A DNA stretch of 64,000 bases from CADEDV01 sp964596345 (GCA_964596345.1 CAZQSZ010000001.1:744001-808000); one strand, 5' to 3'; positions 40,216-50,521 are shown, counted from the stretch's first letter. Notes: generated by a model from the sequence alone, not told the origin. A program made the numbers and translations.

Positions 40216-43200
40216 ATGAGGAAATTGACTCTGCTCCTGCTGGGGGTTTTGTTGTTTGCAGGCCAGGCCATGGCGCAACGAACCATTACCGGCAAGGTTA
40301 CCGACGATAAGGGTAACCCACTCCCCAACGTTTCTGTAGTTGTAAAAGGTACAACTGCTGGTACCACCACAAAAGCCGATGGAACCTATTCATTGGCCGT
40401 GCCTTCCAACGCAAGGACGCTGGTGTTTTCATCAATTGATATGGCAACACAGGAAATGAATGTCTCCAGCAATTCTATCATTTCAGTTACCATGTCAACT
40501 CAGGCCAAGAATATGGATGAAGTTATCGTCGTGGCATATGGAACAGTTAAAAAGGGAGAGTATACCGGATCTTCTGCACAGATCAATGCTAAAGAGATTG
40601 AAAACAGGCCAATAACGAACGTGGCAAATGCATTGGTTGGTTCTGCACCAGGTATTCAAACTACAACCGCCAGTGGTCAGCCTGGTTCAAGCCCGGCTAT
40701 CCGTTTAAGGGGTTTTGGTTCTATCAACGCTTCCAGTGCGCCTTTGATTGTTGTTGATGGAGCTCCTTATGTAGGAGGCCTTGCTAATATCAACCCGGAT
40801 GATGTAGAATCGGTTTCCACTTTAAAAGATGCATCTGCTGCGGCTCTCTATGGCTCAAGAGGTGGTAATGGTGTGATTCAAATTACAACAAAAAAAGGGA
40901 AGAAAAACAGGAACACACTTGGGTTCAAAATGTCTCATGGGTTTACCTCAAGAGCTATCCCTGAATACGACCAGGTAAATGCATTTGATTATTATCCGCT
41001 GATGTGGGAATCCTACAGGAATGTATTGAATAAAACCACTAATATCCCCCTTGCGGATGCTAATCAGCTGGCTTCAGGTCTTTTTCCCCGTTTCACCACA
41101 GGAGCGAATACAGGAAGACAGAATTATAATGGTGCAGCATTCGATGATATTTATACTTTGCTTGGACGTTATAACCCTTTTGTTGGCGTTACGGGTACAC
41201 AGATCGTTTTACCTAACGGTACACTGAACCCGCTGGCGGCGCAATTAAGATACAGTACGGATGATCTTGACTGGTTTAAAGCTTTCTACCGCCAGGGCAG
41301 CCGTTCTGATTACGGGCTGAATTATAGCGGTGGTAATGATAAATCAGATTATTACGGCTCCTTTGGTTATACTAATGAAAAAGGATTTGTTACCCGTTCT
41401 GAATTAAAACGTTTCAGCGGCCGTTTGAGTATCAATACACAACCTGTTAAATGGTTTAAAACAGGCTTTAACGTATCGGGATCTGTCATCAACAGCGATT
41501 TCCCTGCTGAAGGCGGTATCGTAAACCCCTTCTCTTTCGCAAGAGGTATGGGACCGATTTACCCGGTTTTTGCAATTGATCCAACTTCAGGCCAGGTTTT
41601 ATTGGATAACCTGGGTAATCCAAGATATGATTATGGCAATATACCACAAGTTGGTGCCCGCCCGGTTAACCAGGGACGTCATGCGATCTATGAAAATATA
41701 CTGAACATTGCCCGCTGGAAAAGAAATATCTTAAGCGGAAGGGCATATGGAGACCTGATATTCTCTAAAGAATTAAAGTTCACCACAAGTATTCAATACG
41801 ATGTGCAGGACTACCAGGAAGAAAGTTTCGAAAATAAATTTATTGGTGACGGGGCACCTTCTGGCAGGGCCAGCCGCACCATTGATAAAAACACCGCTTA
41901 TACTTTTGGCCAATTGCTGAGTTATAACAAAAAATTTGGTGTACATAATGTTAGTGCACTCATTGGTCATGAGAATTATAATTTCCAGTATAACTATTTC
42001 TATGGGTTTAAAGTAGATCAGTTATTTGATGATGGTAATACTGAGTTTCCCAACTTTGCTACTATCAGCAACTTACTTTCTCAAACAGATAACCATACTA
42101 TCGAAAGCTATTTATCAAAGCTCAACTATGATTTTGATGGTAAATACTTCTTCTCAGGGGCATTGCGCAGAGATGGTAATTCCCGTTTTTATAAAGATGT
42201 TAGATGGTCCAACTTCTGGTCTGTAGGCCTGGGCTGGAGATTAGATAAAGAGAAATTCTTTAATGTGGGCTGGGTGGATCAACTGAAACTGAGAGGCTCC
42301 TATGGAAGTACCGGTATCGAAGCCGGCATTGGTTATTATCCTTACCAGGGCTTATACGGTTTGGGCTTTAATAATAATACCGCAGGAGGTGTGTTACAAA
42401 CTGCATTGCCTAACTATGATCTGACATGGGAAGCATCAAACAGTCTTGATATCGGCGTTGACTTCTCTTTATTAAAAGGAAGACTCACCGGTAGCGTTGA
42501 GTTCTTCGACAGGCAATCAAAAGATTTGATCTTTAGTGTGCCTCAACCATTATCGAATGGTGGAGCAACAGGTGGCGGTTTTTCAGTAGCTCAGAATATC
42601 GGAAGTATGTACAACCGTGGATTTGAATTACAGTTAACAGGTGAAATTATCCGGAAACGTGATTTTGGATGGACGGCGACACTAAATGCCACTACGTTTA
42701 AGAATGAAATAACCAAGATGCCTGAAACACCAAAAGAAATCATTGATTTTCCTCATCAGCTGGCAGCAGGTTATTCCAGGTATGATTATTTCCTGAGAGA
42801 TTATTATGGAGTTGATCCTTCTGATGGTGCTGCCTTATATAGAAACGTTATTACTTATAATGCAGCTAACTCCCGCATTTTTGACAACGGAAAAGGCGGG
42901 AAAGACACAGTGACGACCTTATATTCTAATGCAAGACAGGTATATGTTGGGAAATCTTCTATTCCTGATGTATATGGTAGTTTTGGAAACACTTTCCGTT
43001 ATAAGGATGTTTCCCTGACTTTCCTCTTCACTTATCAGTTAGGTGGTTATGCTTATGATAATGGCTATGCGGGTTTGATGGGCCCCGGCAGCCAGTATGG
43101 CGGCGGTCTTCATGTGGATATGTTGAAGCGCTGGCAGAAACCGGGTGATATCACCAATGTTCCCCGGATGCAAAATGATCAGGGAACTAACTTTGCGGGT

Positions 43201-43449
43201 TCTTCCACCCGTTTCCTGATCAGTGCCACACACCTGCAGTTAAATAATATCAACCTGACTTATAACCTTCCTAAAGGTTTGCTGGGTAAGATGGGTGCAG
43301 ATAATGCCCGTGTATTCCTGAGTGCAGAAAATGTATGGCTCTTTGCAAAAAGAAAAGGATTACTTGTGAACCAAAACTTTGATGGCCAAAACTCAAATAC
43401 TTATCCACCGGCAAGAGTTATTACTGCTGGTCTTAGCGTTAACTTCTAA
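40216..43449 (+). CDS. SusC/RagA family TonB-dependent outer-membrane receptor
   Basis: A 1077-residue outer-membrane importer. A signal peptide (to about AMAQ, residue 20) is followed by a carboxypeptidase-like beta-sandwich (TITGKVTDDKGNPLPNVSVVVKG, about 22-110). Next come a TonB-box-like stretch (DEVIVVAYG), a plug domain with the SusC hallmark LRGFGSINASSAPLIVVDG, and a 22-strand barrel ending AGLSVNF. It pairs with the SusD-like gene 9 bp downstream. No hydrolase, sensor or sigma factor is adjacent, so the substrate cannot be predicted. Confidence 0.96.
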   Translation: MRKLTLLLLGVLLFAGQAMAQRTITGKVTDDKGNPLPNVSVVVKGTTAGTTTKADGTYSLAVPSNARTLVFSSIDMATQEMNVSSNSIISVTMSTQAKNMDEVIVVAYGTVKKGEYTGSSAQINAKEIENRPITNVANALVGSAPGIQTTTASGQPGSSPAIRLRGFGSINASSAPLIVVDGAPYVGGLANINPDDVESVSTLKDASAAALYGSRGGNGVIQITTKKGKKNRNTLGFKMSHGFTSRAIPEYDQVNAFDYYPLMWESYRNVLNKTTNIPLADANQLASGLFPRFTTGANTGRQNYNGAAFDDIYTLLGRYNPFVGVTGTQIVLPNGTLNPLAAQLRYSTDDLDWFKAFYRQGSRSDYGLNYSGGNDKSDYYGSFGYTNEKGFVTRSELKRFSGRLSINTQPVKWFKTGFNVSGSVINSDFPAEGGIVNPFSFARGMGPIYPVFAIDPTSGQVLLDNLGNPRYDYGNIPQVGARPVNQGRHAIYENILNIARWKRNILSGRAYGDLIFSKELKFTTSIQYDVQDYQEESFENKFIGDGAPSGRASRTIDKNTAYTFGQLLSYNKKFGVHNVSALIGHENYNFQYNYFYGFKVDQLFDDGNTEFPNFATISNLLSQTDNHTIESYLSKLNYDFDGKYFFSGALRRDGNSRFYKDVRWSNFWSVGLGWRLDKEKFFNVGWVDQLKLRGSYGSTGIEAGIGYYPYQGLYGLGFNNNTAGGVLQTALPNYDLTWEASNSLDIGVDFSLLKGRLTGSVEFFDRQSKDLIFSVPQPLSNGGATGGGFSVAQNIGSMYNRGFELQLTGEIIRKRDFGWTATLNATTFKNEITKMPETPKEIIDFPHQLAAGYSRYDYFLRDYYGVDPSDGAALYRNVITYNAANSRIFDNGKGGKDTVTTLYSNARQVYVGKSSIPDVYGSFGNTFRYKDVSLTFLFTYQLGGYAYDNGYAGLMGPGSQYGGGLHVDMLKRWQKPGDITNVPRMQNDQGTNFAGSSTRFLISATHLQLNNINLTYNLPKGLLGKMGADNARVFLSAENVWLFAKRKGLLVNQNFDGQNSNTYPPARVITAGLSVNF

Positions 43450-43458
43450 AATTTCAAT

Positions 43459-44946
43459 ATGAAAAAAATATTTTTAATACTTGCTATTGGCTCTTTAGCT
43501 CTTAGCTCCTGTAAAAAGGATTACCTCGAGACAAAGCCCACCAATGCGGTGTCTGACGGGGTTGTATTCACCAATACCACCGATGCCTGGAAAGCAATCG
43601 AAGGTATGCACCGGTTTCTCTACCGCCAGATGTATGGTTCGCAGGCATTGGGTGGTATCAGCGGAAATATGATCTATATGGATGCACTTGGTGAAGATCT
43701 TGTTATGACTGGTCAATCTAATGGCTGGTTCATCGGTGAATACCGCTGGATCAACCATCGCCTTGTTACAAGTACCATTTGTTATTACAATTACTTGTAC
43801 TTCTTCTCCTTTATTTCCAATGCTAATCAGATACTTGCCCAGATAGATGCAGCTACCGGTCCGCAGTCAGATAAGGATGCTATCAAAGGACAAGCATTGG
43901 CATACAGGGGCTGGGCATATTTTATGATGATCCAGTTGTATGGCGAACGTTTTGATAAAAACGGAGCAAACGACGGATTAGGATTGCCAATGCGTACCGC
44001 ACCAACTGTTGGAGCTACTCCCCGGGTATCTGTTGCAGAAGTATATACACAAATCAATCAGGATTTGACGGATGCGATTACATTATTAAATGGATCAGTG
44101 GCAGCCCGCCGCGATAAGTCGCATATCAATGTAAATGTTGCCCGTGGTTTCAAAGCAAGAGTAGCACTTGCACAGCAAAATTGGACTGAAGCTGCACAAT
44201 TGGCGGCACAGGCAAGGCAGGGTTTTTCCTTGATGACAAATGCTCAGTACATGGGAGGTTTTAATAATTATACCAACCCGGAATGGATATGGGGCTTTAA
44301 GCAACAGGAAGACCAGGGAACTTTTTTCTATTCTTTCTTTGCTTACCTATCCTGCAATTTTAACTCAACAAATATCAGGACCAATCCCAAGGCGATTAAC
44401 TCAAGGTTGTATAACCTGATCTCGGCAACCGATGTAAGAAAGGGATTATGGGATCCAACCGGAACAAACACGGCATTCCCTATTCCTTTAAATCCAAATG
44501 GTTCAAGATTTCCTTATATGAACCGTAAGTTCTTTGTCAATAATGTTGCGGTAAGTGCCGGGGATGTGCCCCTGATGCGTGCTGCAGAGATGTATCTTAT
44601 CGAAGCTGAAGCATTGGCACGGGCAGGAGGCCAGGATGTAGCAGCTCGCCAGGCTTTATTTACACTGGCCAGCCAGCGGGACCCCAATTATGTTTTATCA
44701 ACTAATAGCGGTCAGGCATTAATTGACGAGATCATGGTACAGCGCAGGGTTGAATTATGGGGTGAAGGCTTCCGCTTTTATGATCTGAAGCGTACGAACA
44801 GTCCATTGGACCGTACGGGTGCTAATCATAATGCTTCTTTAGCAGGAATTTTTTCCATGCCGGCCGGCGATAAACAATGGCAGTTCCTGATTCCCCAGCA
44901 AGAATTGAATAATACGAATGGGGTGGTGGTGCAGAATCCACTCTAA
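43459..44946 (+). CDS. SusD/RagB family nutrient-binding outer-membrane lipoprotein
   Basis: A 495-residue surface lipoprotein that caps the SusC barrel. Lipoprotein signal MKKIFLILAIGSLALSSC with Cys at residue 18; then the SusD N-terminal helical (TPR-like) part, including RGWAYFMMIQLYG, and the C-terminal RagB domain with LMRAAEMYLIEAEALARAGG and RRVELWGEGFRFYDLKR. Length is normal. It forms a two-gene operon with susC and ends at a hairpin terminator. Confidence 0.96.
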   Translation: MKKIFLILAIGSLALSSCKKDYLETKPTNAVSDGVVFTNTTDAWKAIEGMHRFLYRQMYGSQALGGISGNMIYMDALGEDLVMTGQSNGWFIGEYRWINHRLVTSTICYYNYLYFFSFISNANQILAQIDAATGPQSDKDAIKGQALAYRGWAYFMMIQLYGERFDKNGANDGLGLPMRTAPTVGATPRVSVAEVYTQINQDLTDAITLLNGSVAARRDKSHINVNVARGFKARVALAQQNWTEAAQLAAQARQGFSLMTNAQYMGGFNNYTNPEWIWGFKQQEDQGTFFYSFFAYLSCNFNSTNIRTNPKAINSRLYNLISATDVRKGLWDPTGTNTAFPIPLNPNGSRFPYMNRKFFVNNVAVSAGDVPLMRAAEMYLIEAEALARAGGQDVAARQALFTLASQRDPNYVLSTNSGQALIDEIMVQRRVELWGEGFRFYDLKRTNSPLDRTGANHNASLAGIFSMPAGDKQWQFLIPQQELNNTNGVVVQNPL

Positions 44947-44969
44947 TCAGCAAAGGTTATTTATACGTA

Positions 44970-44997
44970 AAGGGCTGCCCAAACCGGACAGCCTTTT
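44970..44997 (+). terminator. Terminator of the SusC/SusD unit (possibly bidirectional)
   Basis: Stem AAGGGCTGCCC/GGACAGCCTTTT with one mismatch, ending in TTTT, 25-50 bp past the susD stop and before the convergent permease stop. The A-run on the other arm would also serve the minus strand. Confidence 0.7.
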
Positions 44998-45015
44998 ACA
45001 TTTATCAGTGATTTT

Positions 45016-46203
45016 TTAGTAAAGCTTAAAAAGCAATTTCCTCACCATCCTGAAATTAGTGATCACCGAAAGGATGATCAGCAACAAGGCAATGACCAGG
45101 ATACTCCAGTGAAGGAAAGATGACAATTCCGGCCGGTCATACATTACAAAATGATGAAAGAGCCATTGCATTCCCTGGGTTAATAAGAGGGCAAATAGCA
45201 CAACAAGAATATAAACAGGAATGAATTGACGGGCTACGTTTTTACTGAGCCAGGAAGGCGAATACCCCAACGTCAGTAATAACTGTAAACTGTCTTTACT
45301 GCGGGCAATGACAAGTTGCAGGTAAAAGGAGAACAACATCAGTGCTAATACGATAACAAGAATGCCAAAAACACCCAGTCCCGTAATGATACCTTGTAGT
45401 ATTTGCTTGGAACGGCCAAAAGCAGTTTTGTCTTTGTTGACCCGGTAATGCTTTTGTTCTAGGAACTGAAGCAGCTCGTTACTGTTCGCATCTTTTGTTT
45501 TAATAAATACACGGGAAGCTTTGGTGTCATCAACACCTTCCAGCGTTTTATTGGCCCAGCCCAGGAAGGAAGCGGGAACCAGCACAGAATTGACCCGGTC
45601 TGAAAATGCCACAATGTTGGCCCTGAAAGTTTGTTGCCCTAATTTCCCTTCGCATCGAAGTGTGATACTCAGGTTTCCTGCTGTAGCGGTTGATACCTGC
45701 GGCAAACCATAGCTGGGTGCAAATACGTTATACATTTCCAGGAAATCGGATGAAAAAATAACCGGAACCACTGTTTGTCCTTCACTCCAGGTAAAATTGG
45801 GTGGAACTGTGTCAATAAAATTATTATCCAGTGCTTCGATAAAAATATCGGAAGCAAAAGGGATCATATCGCCTGCACTGGCTACTACTTTAAAACGGTT
45901 GGGGATCAATGGAGCTGCATCATCAATAAAGGGGGCCGCTTTCAGCTCTGCCACATCAGCCGGGCTGAAGCGGTTATCCTGCCCCATGTTATCATTGGTG
46001 ATGAGCTTGGTGACAGATACATAATCAAAACCGTTTTTCCGGATACTTGTTTTCTTTAACAGCGATTGAATATTAAAGAACATTTGCAACGAAGACAGTA
46101 ATAATAATACACCAATTCCAAGCCCGATATAGGAAAACCAGCGGGAAGCAGCATTGGTTCCGGTGAGCAAAAGTGGTTTTATGGTTTTGTAGGAAAGCGG
46201 CAC
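45016..46203 (-). CDS. ABC transporter permease, FtsX/MacB-like
   Basis: A 395-residue membrane protein. One helix near residues 25-50 is followed by a large extracytoplasmic domain (about 50-270) and three C-terminal helices (about 275-390), the FtsX layout. It follows its ATPase gene by 10 bp. No MacA-like adaptor is present. Substrates of such type VII exporters include lipoproteins, peptides and drugs; here none can be named. Confidence 0.82.
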   Translation of the reverse strand: MPLSYKTIKPLLLTGTNAASRWFSYIGLGIGVLLLLSSLQMFFNIQSLLKKTSIRKNGFDYVSVTKLITNDNMGQDNRFSPADVAELKAAPFIDDAAPLIPNRFKVVASAGDMIPFASDIFIEALDNNFIDTVPPNFTWSEGQTVVPVIFSSDFLEMYNVFAPSYGLPQVSTATAGNLSITLRCEGKLGQQTFRANIVAFSDRVNSVLVPASFLGWANKTLEGVDDTKASRVFIKTKDANSNELLQFLEQKHYRVNKDKTAFGRSKQILQGIITGLGVFGILVIVLALMLFSFYLQLVIARSKDSLQLLLTLGYSPSWLSKNVARQFIPVYILVVLFALLLTQGMQWLFHHFVMYDRPELSSFLHWSILVIALLLIILSVITNFRMVRKLLFKLY

Positions 46204-46213
46204 GGGATATTAT

Positions 46214-46855
46214 TTATAAATGAAATAATCGGGTGAAGGGGAAATAGTCAATCCGTTCAAGGTCGGCAAAGACGATGCAGGCATTGCGTTCCCGGCTTTC
46301 TTCCAGCATCAGCTCCATAGCTTTTTGCGAATTCTCATTGTCCAGGTGACTGAATGGTTCATCCAATAATAAAAAATCAAAGGGCTGTAACAGGGAACGG
46401 ATAATAGCCACCCGTTGCTGTTCGCCATAGGAACAGATCCTTGCTTTCGATTGCAGCTTATTACCAATACCGAGCCGGCTGGCCATGTATTGAATTTTCT
46501 CTTTGCTGTGATAAGGGTTCAGTTGCCGCTTGATCTCTAAGTTCTCCAGTACCGTTTGTTCAGGAAATAAACGGAGATCCTGGAAGACAATACTGATATG
46601 GTTACTGCGGTGCAGGGCAAAATCCTCTGCATTGAACTGGCTGATGTTTTTATCACCATATTTGACCATGCCTTTATATTCTTTCCGCATACCATATATA
46701 AAATGCATGAGAGAAGTTTTGCCACTGCCGGAAGGGGCTACGATCTTGATCATTTCTCCTTTGAAGAAGGCAAGGTCTTTCCCCCAAACCTGAGAGCCTG
46801 ACTTCCGGCTTTCTTCAAAGTAAGCAGGTAATAATTGTTGTAGCTGTAATTGCAT
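46214..46855 (-). CDS. ABC transporter ATP-binding protein
   Basis: A 213-residue ATPase. Walker A APSGSGKTS near residue 40, Q-loop VFQDLRLFPE, signature CSYGEQQR (in place of LSGGQ) and Walker B FLLLDEPFSHLD are present. The H-loop position reads CIVFADLE, with no His, which is unusual and may slow turnover. It is the first gene of a two-gene operon with the FtsX-like permease; a TATTATTG box lies 5 nt before the ATG. Confidence 0.9.
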   Translation of the reverse strand: MQLQLQQLLPAYFEESRKSGSQVWGKDLAFFKGEMIKIVAPSGSGKTSLMHFIYGMRKEYKGMVKYGDKNISQFNAEDFALHRSNHISIVFQDLRLFPEQTVLENLEIKRQLNPYHSKEKIQYMASRLGIGNKLQSKARICSYGEQQRVAIIRSLLQPFDFLLLDEPFSHLDNENSQKAMELMLEESRERNACIVFADLERIDYFPFTRLFHL

Positions 46856-46870
46856 AGTTGCAATAATAAA

Positions 46871-46910
46871 TTAAAAACCACAGGTTCTTTTAACAGGGCC
46901 TGTGGTTTTT
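46871..46910 (-). terminator. Intrinsic terminator of the DUF4836 gene
   Basis: Twelve-base stem AAAAACCACAGG/CCTGTGGTTTTT (46873-46884 with 46899-46910), loop of 14, followed by T residues on the minus strand; it isolates the ABC transporter genes from the upstream hisS operon. Confidence 0.88.
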
Positions 46911-46933
46911 ATTAATGAATGATGTGTTATTAT

Positions 46934-48625
46934 TTATTTTGCGGGAGGAGGAGCTATTACTGCTGCTGAATCTGTAGCGGGATTTTCCCATTCTCTCCGG
47001 TAGGCTTCTTCTCTTCTTTTTTCCTGTTCTTTCATTTTTAAAGCAATAAAACCCAGGTAGCTGTTCAGTTGTTTCAGGCTGTTGGTATTTTTATCCACCA
47101 TATTAATTTCTATGTAGCTGTCCGAACCGCCATCTTTATATTCACCACCGTGGAAAACAATATCCTGCCATACTTTCAATGACTGGTCGGCGATGAGTGT
47201 GGCCGTGGAATCGCTGGCAAAAGATGGTTTCGAGCCACTGATGAATTTTTGTATATCCAGGAAGCCGCCCATCGGGTGTCCTTTGATCTTGCTGATAAAG
47301 GAATGCTCCGTTTTAGCAGCTCCGAATGAATGCACAGAAGCAGAATCACTGCCGGCGATGAACCAGTTATCTTTCAGCAGGTAGGGTATTTTATTTACAA
47401 AATCATTGGCACTGGCGCCTGCTTCCTGGCCGATCTTTTCTTTCAGGATGGTCATCAGCTTCTCAAAAGAAGGCTTATCAGCTACAGACGTAGCGAATAA
47501 TATTTTGGCATCAGGCTCTGTTGATTTGTAAGTATGCTGGGTGCCGTCATACATCGTCATTGTTTTTTCTTTTTCACCGACAGAGAAATCGGACACAGAG
47601 AGCAGCAGGTCTCCTTTATTGGCTTTTACAAAATCTTCCACACTGAAACCCGCTTCGGCCAGGAACATATTTACAAGGCCGTCCACCCCCAGCAGGGATA
47701 TAAATTCTTTTACTCCTTCAGGGGGATAATTCATGGCAATCAGAGCAGCCACATCGCCGGCAGGAATGCTTTTCAGCATCTCTTCATCAAGAGTTTTCAT
47801 GCTGTATTTCTTATAAACAGCTGCCAGTTCCTTATTGTAATAACTTCTGCCTTTTGCTGTGATCTTACCATTGTCAAAGCTGATGGTGGCCGCACTGATA
47901 TTACCTTCAAATAACAGGCTGGCTTTGGTAATGGCCAGCATAGCCGGCAGTGCATTACTGTAAAGAGATCCTGCATTCATCCAGAAATGAACATCACCCC
48001 CTTCTTTCATCATGGATGCAAATTTGTCATTACTGCCAATGCTCTTACTGCCTTTCAGTTCATACACTTCTTTGGCAAATTTTACCAGGCTGTCCGTATC
48101 GAAACGACGGCTTTTTCCGTTGTTACCCATCATGGAAGCACCGCTGTTGATATCCGGGTTGTCGGCGATGAATACAAGCCGCTTATCGTTCCAGGTAAGT
48201 ACGTTGCTGTTTTCGGCAATTACAGACAGCCCTTCTTTTTTCTCCACTTTTTCTCCTTCCCGTATTTTGCCGATAAAAGTTTCAAATTTCTTTTCATCAC
48301 CAATGCCGCAAACAAAGGCCATGTAGCCTCCCCGTCCGCGGGTCTTCAGGAAAATATAGGCATCCGATTTTACATTGATACCTGATTCATCCGGGTTATC
48401 AAGAATTTTTTTAGCCAGGTCATCTTTGACTTCTTCATTGGCCACTTTGAACCACTCACTTTTTTTGATCTCCTCCCAGGGTAGTTTGGAGCTGAGAGAA
48501 GCACCATCAATATGGACAACGATAGCTGCATCTTCCGGTACCGGTATATTGGCTTTGTTGGAACAGGAAGCAAATACGATCACCAGCAATGCGATGGCAG
48601 CCAGCGATGTTAGTTTTAATTTCAT
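46934..48625 (-). CDS. DUF4836 family lipoprotein
   Basis: A 563-residue protein with lipoprotein signal LLVIVFASC (Cys at residue 21). The opening IPVPEDAAIVVHIDGASLSSKLPWEEI is the hallmark of DUF4836, a Bacteroidota family of unknown function. The rest alternates strands and helices; the tail is charged with a final Pro/Ala stretch. It is 25 bp downstream of hisS, so probably co-transcribed with it and the phosphatase gene. Confidence 0.85.
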   Translation of the reverse strand: MKLKLTSLAAIALLVIVFASCSNKANIPVPEDAAIVVHIDGASLSSKLPWEEIKKSEWFKVANEEVKDDLAKKILDNPDESGINVKSDAYIFLKTRGRGGYMAFVCGIGDEKKFETFIGKIREGEKVEKKEGLSVIAENSNVLTWNDKRLVFIADNPDINSGASMMGNNGKSRRFDTDSLVKFAKEVYELKGSKSIGSNDKFASMMKEGGDVHFWMNAGSLYSNALPAMLAITKASLLFEGNISAATISFDNGKITAKGRSYYNKELAAVYKKYSMKTLDEEMLKSIPAGDVAALIAMNYPPEGVKEFISLLGVDGLVNMFLAEAGFSVEDFVKANKGDLLLSVSDFSVGEKEKTMTMYDGTQHTYKSTEPDAKILFATSVADKPSFEKLMTILKEKIGQEAGASANDFVNKIPYLLKDNWFIAGSDSASVHSFGAAKTEHSFISKIKGHPMGGFLDIQKFISGSKPSFASDSTATLIADQSLKVWQDIVFHGGEYKDGGSDSYIEINMVDKNTNSLKQLNSYLGFIALKMKEQEKRREEAYRREWENPATDSAAVIAPPPAK

Positions 48626-48650
48626 AATTGATTTTTATTGATAGGGTTTA

Positions 48651-50021
48651 CTAAATGAAAGAAAAGCTTGTTAACTGGTTTTGCAAAAGGGTTTGTTGCT
48701 CCCCGGTTTTAATGTTTTTAAGTTTAACGGCGCCTGCTTTTACTTCCTCTTCCCCCAAAATAACCACATAGGGGATACCCTTTTTCTCGGCGTATTTAAA
48801 TTGCTTGTCAAATTTACTGTTCTCAGGGTAAAGTTCACCACGAATGCCTGTTTCTCTTAATTGTTGCAACAGGCTGAAAGCAACCTTACTTTCAGCGTCA
48901 CCCAAATGAAAGAAAAGCACCTGGGTGCCGATATGCACTTCTTCGGGGAAGAGTTGTAATTCTTCCATTACATCATAGATCCTGTCTACACCAAACGATA
49001 TACCAACGCCCGGTATATTGGGAACGCCAAATAGACCTGTCAGGTCATCATACCGGCCGCCACCACCAATACTTCCCATCTGGACATTGTTTGCTTTTAC
49101 TTCGAAGATGATACCTGTATAATAGTTAAGACCTCTTGCTAAGGTAAAATCAATGGACAGTTGCAAACCCTGCGCTTTGACCTGTGAGCAGAGATATTCG
49201 ATCTCCCCGATCCCTTTTTTACCCGCTTCATTTTTCTCAAGCAGTTGTTTTGCCTGTACCAGTTTGTCTTCGTTTGTCCCGGTGATAGCAAGATATTGTT
49301 CAATCATTGTTACCTGTTCTGCTGTCAAACCTCTTTGCAGCAGTTCCTCTTTTACTTTTTCAAGACCAATCTTGTCCAGCTTATCAATCGCTACGGTGAT
49401 AGCGGTCATCTTATTAGCGCCGCCACATATTTCAGCCAGCGCTGTTAATACTTTCCTGCTGTTGATCTTTATTTCAACGGGAATGCCCAGCTTATTGAAA
49501 ACAGTGGCATAAATAATGGCAAGCTCCACTTCATTTAATAATGAATTACTACCCACCACATCGGCATCGCATTGATAAAACTCCCGGTATCTTCCTTTTT
49601 GCGGGCGGTCGGCTCTCCACACAGGCTGCACCTGGTAGCGTTTGAAAGGGAAACTCAGTTGGCCATGATTCATGGCCACATACCGGGCAAAGGGTATAGT
49701 GAGATCATACTTTAATGCTCTTTCGGTTATGCCTTTGCTGTTTTTACCCTGCAATACTTTCTCAAAATCATCCCGCACCTGTTTTTCCTTGGCAGGATTA
49801 TCTAAACCATTATTAAGTATTTTGAAAATCAGTTTATCTCCTTCTTCACCATACTTCCCCATCAATGTATCTAAGTTTTCCATGGCCGGTGTTTCCAAAG
49901 GCTGAAAACCGTATAATTCAAATACATTCCGTATTGTGCCGAGAATATAATTCCGCTTACGAACAACATCCGGTCCGAAATCCCTGGTGCCCTGTGGTAA
50001 TCCAACTGTAACTTTTGCCAT
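48651..50021 (-). CDS. hisS: Histidyl-tRNA synthetase
   Basis: A 456-residue class II synthetase charging tRNA-His. Motif 1 lies in the first 80 residues (PQGTRDFGPDVVRKR), motif 2 near WRADRPQKGRYREFYQCDAD, the histidine-binding loop is LARGLNYYTGIIFE, and motif 3 is GVGISFGVDRIYDVM, followed by the anticodon-binding domain. It starts 3 bp after the phosphatase stop. Confidence 0.97.
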   Translation of the reverse strand: MAKVTVGLPQGTRDFGPDVVRKRNYILGTIRNVFELYGFQPLETPAMENLDTLMGKYGEEGDKLIFKILNNGLDNPAKEKQVRDDFEKVLQGKNSKGITERALKYDLTIPFARYVAMNHGQLSFPFKRYQVQPVWRADRPQKGRYREFYQCDADVVGSNSLLNEVELAIIYATVFNKLGIPVEIKINSRKVLTALAEICGGANKMTAITVAIDKLDKIGLEKVKEELLQRGLTAEQVTMIEQYLAITGTNEDKLVQAKQLLEKNEAGKKGIGEIEYLCSQVKAQGLQLSIDFTLARGLNYYTGIIFEVKANNVQMGSIGGGGRYDDLTGLFGVPNIPGVGISFGVDRIYDVMEELQLFPEEVHIGTQVLFFHLGDAESKVAFSLLQQLRETGIRGELYPENSKFDKQFKYAEKKGIPYVVILGEEEVKAGAVKLKNIKTGEQQTLLQNQLTSFSFI

Positions 50022-50024
50022 GTA

Positions 50025-50516
50025 TTATTTCAAATGAGATGAAACGGGTGTACTACTGTTTACTGCATATTTTTCAATGATCCTGTCACAAACCTCACTG
50101 ATCATCTTATACACTTCATGATAGCCGGGTTCAGTTCCGTAATAAGGGTCGGGGACATCTGCATTTTTCCCCGGGAACTGTTCATTCATCAGCAGTTCTG
50201 CTTTCCCGATGTCAAATTTATTTTTTGCGATCCTCTTCATATCATCCAGCACATCGCCTGCCAGTGCATAGATCTTATCATAGTTGTCAAAATCCGCCGC
50301 AGTAAAACGCCGGGCTCTTTGTGTGGAAATATCAATTCCATGCAGCCGGGCTACTTTTTGTGACAAAGGATGAGGCGGTTCACCCGTATGATAGCTGTTG
50401 GTACCTGCACTCTCCACACTCCAGGTCAAGCCTGCTTCAAACGCCTTCTGTTGTAAAATGCCTTCTGCCAGCGGACTGCGGCAAATATTACCAAGGCAAA
50501 CCATCAGGATTTTCAT
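50025..50516 (-). CDS. Low-molecular-weight protein tyrosine phosphatase
   Basis: A 163-residue phosphatase. The P-loop VCLGNICRSPLAEG at the N-terminus gives the C-x5-R catalytic motif, and the general-acid Asp is in DVPDPYYG. Such enzymes dephosphorylate tyrosine kinases of capsule synthesis or arginine/tyrosine phosphoproteins; the target is unknown. First gene of a phosphatase-hisS-DUF4836 operon; a TATCTTTG box lies 5 nt before the ATG. Confidence 0.95.
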   Translation of the reverse strand: MKILMVCLGNICRSPLAEGILQQKAFEAGLTWSVESAGTNSYHTGEPPHPLSQKVARLHGIDISTQRARRFTAADFDNYDKIYALAGDVLDDMKRIAKNKFDIGKAELLMNEQFPGKNADVPDPYYGTEPGYHEVYKMISEVCDRIIEKYAVNSSTPVSSHLK

Positions 50517-50521
50517 GCCTG

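Noticed and set aside
40216..44946. SusC/SusD pair as a full polysaccharide utilisation locus
   Set aside because: No glycoside hydrolase, lyase, sulfatase, sensor or sigma/anti-sigma gene adjoins the pair, so only a transporter unit can be claimed.
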